Shown: piece by piece, positions 15,968 to 23,214 of the stretch | Position numbering within the stretch: the first letter of the stretch is position 1 | Layout: each line of letters begins with the position of its first letter | DNA from: JTS-RE37 sp041743975 | GTDB taxonomy: Bacteria; Bacteroidota; Bacteroidia; Flavobacteriales; Flavobacteriaceae | DNA length: 33,346 bases | Assembly: GCA_041743975.1 (NCBI GenBank) | Contig: JBGTLT010000194.1 | Coordinates: forward strand, 1 to 33,346 | Reading direction: 5' to 3' | The notes under the pieces: model-generated | Databases searched by the model: none | What the model was told of the DNA's origin: nothing | Seen by the model: only the letters and a program-made list of their open reading frames with translations | Made by a program: the position numbers and the translations under genes

Positions 15968-17032
15968 TTATAACCACTTCCTTTTGCGGAAGTAGACCAG
16001 CATGGTTAAAGCAACCACAATGATGACACCCCACATAATAAAGTAACTATACTCATAATGCAGTTCCGGTAAAACGTCAAAGTTGGTGCCGTAAATACCT
16101 GCAATAAAAGTCAGTGGGATGAAGATAACCGAAAATATGGTAAGGAATTTCATTACATCATTCAGTTTACTGCTGATCGTAGTATGGTAGATATTCAATT
16201 GGTCTGATAATATTTCCCGGTATGTCTCCGAAGAGTCCATTGCCTGGTTGATGTTGTCCAATAGTTCCTTAAAATGGACATAGGTGCTCTCATGGATGAA
16301 TTCTGACTCCATTTTAGACAGGTTCAGGATCATTTCCCGGGCGGGGGTGATGTTTTTCCTTAAAAAGTTAAGTTCCCGCTTGTAGGTATAAATCTCATCA
16401 ATCACGCTTTTACGGGGCTCCTCCAATAAGGTTTCTTCCAACGTCTCGATCCGTTCCCCCAGGACCCCAATGATATAGATGTAATTATCCACCACTATAT
16501 CCAGCAAGGCAAAGGTCAGGTAATCGGTTCCGCTGTTCCGGATCCGTTTCCGATTATTTCTGATCCGATCGCGTACGGGTTCAAACACATCCCCCTTTTT
16601 TTCCTGAAAAGTCAGCAACACGGATTCCGTTATGATAAGGCTCAGGTTTTCCACGGAGATCGTTCCCGTATTCTCATCCTGTTGCATCATTTTTATGGAA
16701 AGCAAAATGCAGTTGCTGTTTTCCTGCACCCTTGGCCTCGCGTGGACATCGATAACTTCTGACATAATAAGGCTATCCAACCCGAAACCTTTGGAGATCT
16801 CATCTATGATGGTGGCATTGTGCAATCCATCTATATTGAACCAGGTAACAGTAGGCTTGTCCTGGTATTTAAGGACTTCTTTAACAGTTTTTACGGCATT
16901 CTCTTCAAGGTCATTCGCGTCAAAGTCAAAGATGCGCAAAAGCACTTTATCCATTTTTTGTTTTCCACGGAAGGTCATATCGTCCGGGGGAAGCCCGATT
17001 TCTTCTTTCCGTTTGCTAACAAATCTTGCCAT
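15968..17032 (-). CDS. corA: CorA-family magnesium/cobalt channel (GTN variant)
   Basis: The product is about 354 aa from the ATG at 17032; one at 17050 would add MNQFRN. A large soluble N-terminal funnel domain (to about 290) precedes two C-terminal helices: the pore helix with FLTIFSVIFIPLTFIAGIYG and the last helix FIMWGVIIVVALTMLVYF, ending in a basic tail RKRKWL. The selectivity motif after the pore helix, GMN in characterised CorA, is GTN here (about 315-317, IYGTNFDVLPEL). The family forms pentameric inner-membrane channels for magnesium, cobalt or nickel; the Met to Thr change leaves divalent passage likely but selectivity uncertain. It stands alone. Confidence 0.93.
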   Translation of the reverse strand: MARFVSKRKEEIGLPPDDMTFRGKQKMDKVLLRIFDFDANDLEENAVKTVKEVLKYQDKPTVTWFNIDGLHNATIIDEISKGFGLDSLIMSEVIDVHARPRVQENSNCILLSIKMMQQDENTGTISVENLSLIITESVLLTFQEKKGDVFEPVRDRIRNNRKRIRNSGTDYLTFALLDIVVDNYIYIIGVLGERIETLEETLLEEPRKSVIDEIYTYKRELNFLRKNITPAREMILNLSKMESEFIHESTYVHFKELLDNINQAMDSSETYREILSDQLNIYHTTISSKLNDVMKFLTIFSVIFIPLTFIAGIYGTNFDVLPELHYEYSYFIMWGVIIVVALTMLVYFRKRKWL

Positions 17033-17353
17033 GTTCCTGAATTGATTCAAAATTATTGGTATTGTTATGGTTTTGGGATTCCATTTTTTTCACGGGAAAG
17101 GTACTTATAATATAGCAAACGAAATTGCGTTTTAGTACTGGTTATGACCACTTTTTTTAATTTTACAGTAATTATCCGGGGAAGCATCCCCAATGATAAT
17201 CGTATCACACTGGTCTCCTCGAGGATTAGCCGGTTTTCCGCAATAATCAGTGCCTTCTTCAAATGAGTATGGGAGATAAACGGATACATTTCATCTAATC
17301 TGTAAAAATGGTATTACTTTTGTCTGAATTTTCAACAATTTCATAATCTGCCA
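17033..17353. other. Divergent promoter region between corA and the dikinase-like gene
   Basis: About 320 bases without a convincing gene. It holds a small hairpin, GGGGA (17178-17182) with TCCCC (17187-17191), AT-rich blocks near 17100-17170, and a plus-strand -7 box at 17315-17322. A 74-codon minus-strand frame at 17065-17289 has no recognisable protein features, and I do not call it. Confidence 0.5.
17315..17322 (+). promoter_or_regulatory. Candidate promoter -7 box for the dikinase-like gene
   Basis: TACTTTTG matches TANNTTTG exactly and lies 31 bases before the ATG at 17354, giving a short leader of about 25 nt. No TTG stands at the usual -33 distance, so the call rests on the -7 element only. 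Confidence 0.4.
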
Positions 17354-20269
17354 ATGATCAAATGCCTGGTATTAACTATGGTGTCGTTGCTCTTAACAAC
17401 CCCCTCCCCGGCACAGGATAAGCCTGATCCGGAGGTTTTGAAAGGTTTGGTTTCCCGTTTGAAGCATGATATACGGGGACCTTATAAGGATATCCGATGG
17501 TTTTGTACAGATGGAAGCATACGGGCACCAAAAGATCCGTGCCCGGATAATATCGGGCCCGGGTTACAGCATGCCCGGTACAGGGATGATGTGATCGCAG
17601 TCGGAAAAAGCAGTCATATATATTTAGGGCAGTTGCTTTCCTATACAGGAACGGATGAATTCTGGGATGCCTCTAATGACCACTCCCGGTTAAAGCAATA
17701 CCAACTTGACAAATACCTGAGATCTGTGGATAATGGATGGATCCTGCAAAAGGGCCAGTATTATCGCGGTGCAGTTCAGGCCGAGGATGAGCAGTCCCGG
17801 GGTGTTGAATTTTACAGGGGGTTGCTGGCCAGGGATGAAGTTTTACGGGCAAATTATTTTCTGATAAGGCAATCCCTGAAAGATATTCCCCATAGCGGCG
17901 ATGAGAACCTTGCCCAGAAAATGCGGAGCCAGTCTAAAGTGATTTCAGAGGAGTTGGTACAGTTTATGGACCTTCGGGTGAAGATCCACGGACAGCCCGA
18001 AGCAGGTGACATTCAAAAGGTTCAGGCGTTCCAGAAAAAGAACAGTGCTATTATATCCTCAGCTTTAAACACCCGGTTCACAGAATTGCTGGGGACGATG
18101 TCCGAGTTCTATAAACCCATTGATATCGCAAAGATCCGCCAAAAAATGACGCTCCTTAAAAATACTGATTTGGGCAATGCCATTGAAAGTTATATAAGCA
18201 TTTCAGATTCCGGGACTGCACCCGTCGCCCTGATCCCTGAAACCGCCCAGTTGCTGTTCGGCATACGGGAAGGGATTTTAGCGGAAAAAAGACCACTCGC
18301 CAGGCTACAATTGCTTGATGTTTCGCTACTGCTGGAGGATATCATATTCAAAAGTGCCCCGGCATGGGAACCTACTACCCTGAACGACCAACTGGAGAAA
18401 ATCTGCAACCTGGGGATGGCATCCACCGGCGCCGGCTATCTTGAACTATGGGAATGGGAGCAAATCAGGAATACCCTCAACAATGCCAACCGCGATAAAT
18501 TGACCCTTGCGGAACTGGCGGCTGTATTGGAGACGGCACGGGCGGCGGTTGAATGGAGTGCTGCAATGGTGAAGGCCAATTACCAGGAGGTAGTCAGCAC
18601 TTATAGTGCTTTTGAACCATTGGCCTACGGATTTATTGATGACCGCATACGCGGCTCCATTGCGCTGCACCTGGGAAGGAGTGTAGGGGAATTGGGCGAC
18701 TTTATTGCAGGTGAATCATCCCTGAAGAATAGTGTCATGGACATACCAAACACCAGTTCCGTCCGGGGCCTGAACCCTGGATATGCCTATGGGGAACTTG
18801 TGGTGGTAGGGGGTTCACCTGATGAAATTGAGGTGGCCCCTGATAAGATTTACGTATTCCAGCGTTCGCCCTCAGACCTGAAACCTGTAGCCGGCATTGC
18901 CACCGTGGCAGAAGGGAACCTGGTTTCCCATGTTCAGTTGCTGGCCAGGAACCTGGGGATACCCAATGCCGCTTTATCGGATGAAAATCTTCAGGACCTT
19001 AAAAAGTATGACGGGCAACCAGTCTTTTATGCTGTGTCCAATAAAGGCAATGTCATTTTAAAGCCGGCCTCCCAAATGACCCCAACTGAACAACAATTGT
19101 TCACAAAAAAGGAACGCAATACCGAAAAAATAGAAGTACCGGTAGGGCGGATTCGTTTAGATAGAACAGATGTATTGAACCTCCGGGATGTGGATGCAGG
19201 AGATTCCGGGGAGTTTTGCGGTCCAAAAGCTGCAAACCTCGGGCGGCTTAAAAAAATGTTCCCGGATAAAGTCGTGGAAGGACTGGTCATTCCTTTTGGA
19301 ATATTCCGGCAGCACATGGATCAGGAAATGCCGGGGCAGAACCAAACCTATTGGGATTTCCTCAATGCCATGTTTGATGAAGCGGAACAGATGCGAATAA
19401 AAGAGATCCCGGAACCGGAGGTGGAGCATTTTCAGCTGCGGCAGCTTGAACTGTTGAGAAAGGCGATCGCACAGATACCCTTATCAGAGCAATTTACATC
19501 ACAGCTCGAGGCAGGCTTTGTAACGGTAATGGGCAAACCAATGGGGGAAATCCCGGTCTTTCTCCGAAGCGATACCAATATGGAAGACCTGGAGGATTTT
19601 ACAGGCGCCGGACTTAATCTAACCATCTTCAACGAAGTTGAGAAAGAGAAGATCCGGGATGGGATCCGGGCGGTCTGGGCATCACCCTATACAGAGAGGA
19701 GCTTTAAATGGCGTCAGAAATACCTCTTGAACCCGGAGAATGTTTTCCCGTCTATTTTGGTTATCCCCAGTGTTGATGTGGATTATTCAGGGGTGCTGAT
19801 CACCAAAGGAATCAACTCGGGCAAGGATGATGACCTGACAATAGCTTTTAGCCGGGGTGCAGGCGGAGCGGTTGACGGCCAGTCCGCTGAAACTTACACC
19901 CTGTTCAAGGACGGGGGATACCGGTTGTTGGCACCGGCACGGGAGACCTATTACAATTCATTGCCTCTAACGGGAGGCACAATGAAAAAGTCAGCTACTT
20001 TTGAAAAACCAGTCCTCAATTCAAAGAACCTTATGGATATCAGGTCCCTGGCCAAAACCATTCGGGAAACCATGCCCCGGGAAACAGGGAAGGATTATAA
20101 AGGGGCTTACGATGTGGAACTGGGTTTCCGGGATAACAAAGTATGGCTATTTCAGATCCGGCCTTTCGTAGAAAACAGGAAAGCCCTCAGTTCAGGTTAC
20201 CTGGAGTCTATTTCCCCTGAAATCAATACAAAAAAAGAAATTTCACTGTCCGCAAAATTATTGCCCTGA
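17354..20269 (+). CDS. Exported glucan-water-dikinase/PEP-synthase-like protein
   Basis: The 971-aa product starts with a Sec signal peptide (MIK, hydrophobic CLVLTMVSLLLTT, then PSPAQD with probable cleavage near residue 21). Residues 25-460 are helical and unassigned. A swivelling phosphohistidine domain (about 470-570) has VAEGNLVSHVQLLARNLGIP with His526 as the likely phosphate carrier. The C-terminal ATP-grasp (PPDK N-terminal type) domain (about 620-940) has GPKAANLGRL, FLRSDTNMEDLEDFTGAGL (737-755) and WLFQIRPF. His domain before ATP domain, and the RSD-x-N-x-EDLE-x-x-x-GAGL pattern, match glucan water dikinases rather than PEP synthase. An ATP-dependent enzyme outside the cytoplasm is paradoxical: it may be mislocalised by prediction, use another donor, or have lost catalysis. 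The gene appears to be transcribed alone. Confidence 0.85.
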   Translation: MIKCLVLTMVSLLLTTPSPAQDKPDPEVLKGLVSRLKHDIRGPYKDIRWFCTDGSIRAPKDPCPDNIGPGLQHARYRDDVIAVGKSSHIYLGQLLSYTGTDEFWDASNDHSRLKQYQLDKYLRSVDNGWILQKGQYYRGAVQAEDEQSRGVEFYRGLLARDEVLRANYFLIRQSLKDIPHSGDENLAQKMRSQSKVISEELVQFMDLRVKIHGQPEAGDIQKVQAFQKKNSAIISSALNTRFTELLGTMSEFYKPIDIAKIRQKMTLLKNTDLGNAIESYISISDSGTAPVALIPETAQLLFGIREGILAEKRPLARLQLLDVSLLLEDIIFKSAPAWEPTTLNDQLEKICNLGMASTGAGYLELWEWEQIRNTLNNANRDKLTLAELAAVLETARAAVEWSAAMVKANYQEVVSTYSAFEPLAYGFIDDRIRGSIALHLGRSVGELGDFIAGESSLKNSVMDIPNTSSVRGLNPGYAYGELVVVGGSPDEIEVAPDKIYVFQRSPSDLKPVAGIATVAEGNLVSHVQLLARNLGIPNAALSDENLQDLKKYDGQPVFYAVSNKGNVILKPASQMTPTEQQLFTKKERNTEKIEVPVGRIRLDRTDVLNLRDVDAGDSGEFCGPKAANLGRLKKMFPDKVVEGLVIPFGIFRQHMDQEMPGQNQTYWDFLNAMFDEAEQMRIKEIPEPEVEHFQLRQLELLRKAIAQIPLSEQFTSQLEAGFVTVMGKPMGEIPVFLRSDTNMEDLEDFTGAGLNLTIFNEVEKEKIRDGIRAVWASPYTERSFKWRQKYLLNPENVFPSILVIPSVDVDYSGVLITKGINSGKDDDLTIAFSRGAGGAVDGQSAETYTLFKDGGYRLLAPARETYYNSLPLTGGTMKKSATFEKPVLNSKNLMDIRSLAKTIRETMPRETGKDYKGAYDVELGFRDNKVWLFQIRPFVENRKALSSGYLESISPEINTKKEISLSAKLLP

Positions 20270-20273
20270 CAAA

Positions 20274-20294
20274 AGGGTCTTTCCCGCAGACCCT
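20274..20294 (+). terminator. Perfect inverted repeat after the dikinase-like gene
   Basis: AGGGTCT (20274-20280) and AGACCCT (20288-20294) form a perfect seven-base-pair stem with the loop TTCCCGC, starting 5 bases after the stop codon. The following ATTGTTAT is only weakly T-rich, so it may be a transcript-end hairpin rather than a strong intrinsic terminator. Confidence 0.45.
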
Positions 20295-20349
20295 ATTGTT
20301 ATGGAGCCGGGCAACTGCGGAAAATTGATTATATTATGCGCTTAATTTA

Positions 20350-21882
20350 ATGGAGGAGATGATAAAAAGTATAGAAAATATAGAATTACAATTTTTAACG
20401 TTCAGCGATTATCAGGAATTGAAACTGGCCATGATCGAGGCTTATTCCAATATGCCCAATTCTTTCTGGGGGGAAAAACACATTAAGACCCTGATCAAAA
20501 AATTTCCGGAAGGCCAGGTAGTGATTAAGATCAACAACCAGCTTGCCGGTTGTGCGCTTTCAATCATTGTGGATTATGACAAGTTTGATGAACACCATAC
20601 CTATAAGGAACTAACAGGAAACTATACCTTCGACACGCATAACAATGACGGGGATGTCTTATATGGGATAGATGTCTTCATAAAATCGGAATTCCGGGGG
20701 CTTCGACTGGGACGGAGGCTGTACGATTACCGAAAGGAACTATGTGAGCGCCTGAACCTAAGGGGCATTGCCTTTGGCGGACGGATCCCGAATTACCACA
20801 AGTATTCCGGGGTGCTTTCCCCGAAAGAATATATAGAAAAAGTGAAGCGAAAGGAAATCCAGGACCCGGTCCTGAACTTCCAGATTTCAAATGATTTCCA
20901 CCCGTCCAAAGTGCTGAAAGGCTATCTGACCGGGGATGAGGCCTCCAATGATTTTGCAGTGCTCCTCGAATGGGATAACATTTACTATGAAAAACCGGTG
21001 GAAAAGGCAGTGACCAAGAAAAAAATCATTCGTCTCGGACTTATCCAATGGCAGATGAGGCCCTATAAAAACCTGGATGAACTGATGCAACAGGCAGAAT
21101 ACTTTATCGATGCGGTATCTGGATACCGGTCCGACTTTGCACTGTTTCCCGAATTTTTCAATGCCCCGCTGATGGCTGAGAACAACCACCTTCCGGAGTC
21201 CGAAGCCATTCGGGAACTGGCTAAACACACAGCAGAGATAGTGCAGAAATTCACCGAACTGGCTATTTCCTATAACATCAATGTCATTACCGGCAGTATG
21301 CCCGAAATAAAAAATGACCTGCTATACAATGTTGGTTACCTCTGTAAAAGGGACGGTACCAAAGAAAGGTATGAAAAGTTACATGTTACCCCTGACGAAG
21401 CCAAGGTTTGGGGTATGCAGGGGGGCAGTCAGATCAAAACCTTCGATACGGATTGTGGGAAAATAGGGGTATTGATCTGTTATGACTCAGAGTTCCCGGA
21501 ATTAAGCAGGATAATGGCCGATGATGGAATGGATATTTTATTTATCCCATTCCTGACGGATACCCAGAACGGGTATTCAAGGGTACGTTGTTGTGCGCAG
21601 GCGCGTGCCATAGAAAATGAATGCTATGTTGCAATTGCCGGAAGTGTAGGCAACCTGCCAAAAGTACACAACATGGATATTCAATTTGCGCAATCCATGG
21701 TATTTACACCCTGTGATTTCTCTTTTCCTGCCAATGGTATCAAAGCAGAGGCAACCACCAATACCGAAATGATATTGATCGCCGATGTGGACATAGACCT
21801 CTTACGGGAATTACACCAGTTTGGCAGTGTCCGGAATCTGATTGACCGCCGTACGGATTTATTCGAACTAAGGAAGAAATAG
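20350..21882 (+). CDS. GNAT acetyltransferase - nitrilase-superfamily amidase fusion
   Basis: The 510-aa protein joins two domains. Residues 1-215 are a GNAT acetyltransferase with the acetyl-CoA motif FRGLRLGRRLY (115-125). Residues 225-510 are a carbon-nitrogen hydrolase with the full Glu-Lys-Cys triad: Glu268 in ALFPEFF, Lys343 in YEKLHVTPDE and Cys377 in VLICYDSEFPE. Such fusions are a known bacterial family of unknown substrate; the nitrilase half would cut or transfer an amide, and the GNAT half would acylate an amine, perhaps the same metabolite. The start could also be the ATG at 20359. It has no signal peptide, so it acts in the cytoplasm, unlike the next gene, which follows after 69 bases. 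Confidence 0.93.
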   Translation: MEEMIKSIENIELQFLTFSDYQELKLAMIEAYSNMPNSFWGEKHIKTLIKKFPEGQVVIKINNQLAGCALSIIVDYDKFDEHHTYKELTGNYTFDTHNNDGDVLYGIDVFIKSEFRGLRLGRRLYDYRKELCERLNLRGIAFGGRIPNYHKYSGVLSPKEYIEKVKRKEIQDPVLNFQISNDFHPSKVLKGYLTGDEASNDFAVLLEWDNIYYEKPVEKAVTKKKIIRLGLIQWQMRPYKNLDELMQQAEYFIDAVSGYRSDFALFPEFFNAPLMAENNHLPESEAIRELAKHTAEIVQKFTELAISYNINVITGSMPEIKNDLLYNVGYLCKRDGTKERYEKLHVTPDEAKVWGMQGGSQIKTFDTDCGKIGVLICYDSEFPELSRIMADDGMDILFIPFLTDTQNGYSRVRCCAQARAIENECYVAIAGSVGNLPKVHNMDIQFAQSMVFTPCDFSFPANGIKAEATTNTEMILIADVDIDLLRELHQFGSVRNLIDRRTDLFELRKK

Positions 21883-21951
21883 CAACGACTATACTTTTCA
21901 TATCCACTACCGAAAGAAATACAGTCCCATTTCTTAGTCAACCTCAAATCC

Positions 21952-23214
21952 ATGAAGAATATATTCTTTGGTTACCTGTTCCTGATCTGTAGCCCGGCCA
22001 TATTAATGTTCGATCCATACCCTATAGACGGTTATTCCTATACCGGTATCAAAAGGCTGAAGAGGCTCGAACTCATACAGCTGGGGGAAATTAAGAATGT
22101 AACTCCCTTGCCCGCCGGCGCACTAAAAGGCTATGATGAGATAAAACTCAACCTGGTTTCCCGTTATGAAGATAGCCTGGGGGTTTTCCTTTCACGCGAT
22201 GAAGAACTTCAGAAGGAGATCAACTCGCTGTTCAGGGGGCTCGATAAAAGTTATTCGCTTACGGTGCTTGACATATCGGACATCCAAAATATCCGGTATG
22301 CCGAACGCAATGAAAAAGCGGGATACCAGCCTGGAAGCGTAGGGAAACTGGCTGTCCTTATCGCGCTGTTTACACAACTTAAAAACATATATCCCGATTC
22401 CTGGGAAAAGCGGACTGAGCTTTTGCGGAATAAATCAGTAAAAGCGGGGGTTTGGGGCCTTACCGATGAGCATACCATCCCCATTTACGATATTGAGAAG
22501 AATTCCCTGGTCAAACGGCAGGTGATAGCGGGTGATGAGTTCACCTTGTATGAATGGACAGACCATATGCTTTCTGTCAGCAACAACGGTGCTGCCAGTA
22601 TTGTCTGGCGGGAGGTTTTGTTGATGTCGGCCTTTGGGGATTGTTATCCTGCACTAACCAGGGAGGAATCTGATCAGTATTTTAAAGAAACACCCAGAAA
22701 GGAACTTACGGCTCTGGGCAATGATGTGGTAAACCTTCCCCTTCGCGACCTGGGGATATCCATGGAGGAGTGGCGTTTGGGAAGCTTTTTTACAAAAGGT
22801 GCCAATACCTATGTAGGGGATATAGGGGGGAGCATTGGAACCCCCCTGGGATTGATGAAATTCCTGATACAACTGGAACAGGGCAATGTGGTTGACCCTG
22901 ACAGCAGCCTGGAAATGAAGCGGCTGATGTACATGACAGACAGGCGGATACGTTACGCGCAGGCACCCGCTTTAAAGGAGGCCGCCGTATATTTTAAATC
23001 GGGCAGTTTGTACAAATGCGACCGCAGCAAAGGTGAGACTTGTGAGAAATATATGGGGAATGTGAGCAATTACATGAATTCGGTTGCCATTGTCGAACAT
23101 CCTGACAACTGTACCTATATGGTTGTACTCATGACCAATGTCTTGCGAAAGAATTCGGCCAGCGACCATATGTACCTTGCCGGAAATATTGATAAATTGA
23201 TCAGGAAGGGGTAG
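21952..23214 (+). CDS. Exported serine hydrolase with class A beta-lactamase-like motifs
   Basis: The 420-aa product begins with a hydrophobic signal or anchor (MKNIFFGYLFLICSPAILMF). The penicillin-binding fold motifs appear in order: SVGK (Ser129, Lys132), SNN (210-212) and KSG (349-351). The N-terminal 100 residues before the SxxK motif are longer than in ordinary class A enzymes. The family covers beta-lactamases, DD-peptidases and peptide or ester hydrolases; without the Glu166 region I cannot claim beta-lactamase activity. Cys357 and Cys363, both in a loop after KSG, may form a disulfide outside the cytoplasm. Its 3' end overlaps that of the convergent transporter-HEAT gene by 14 bases. 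A second serine hydrolase lies on the far side of that gene. Confidence 0.85.
   Translation: MKNIFFGYLFLICSPAILMFDPYPIDGYSYTGIKRLKRLELIQLGEIKNVTPLPAGALKGYDEIKLNLVSRYEDSLGVFLSRDEELQKEINSLFRGLDKSYSLTVLDISDIQNIRYAERNEKAGYQPGSVGKLAVLIALFTQLKNIYPDSWEKRTELLRNKSVKAGVWGLTDEHTIPIYDIEKNSLVKRQVIAGDEFTLYEWTDHMLSVSNNGAASIVWREVLLMSAFGDCYPALTREESDQYFKETPRKELTALGNDVVNLPLRDLGISMEEWRLGSFFTKGANTYVGDIGGSIGTPLGLMKFLIQLEQGNVVDPDSSLEMKRLMYMTDRRIRYAQAPALKEAAVYFKSGSLYKCDRSKGETCEKYMGNVSNYMNSVAIVEHPDNCTYMVVLMTNVLRKNSASDHMYLAGNIDKLIRKG

Noticed and set aside
17065..17289. 74-codon minus-strand frame in the corA upstream spacer
   Set aside because: No motif, no convincing start context, and it would fill the divergent promoter region.
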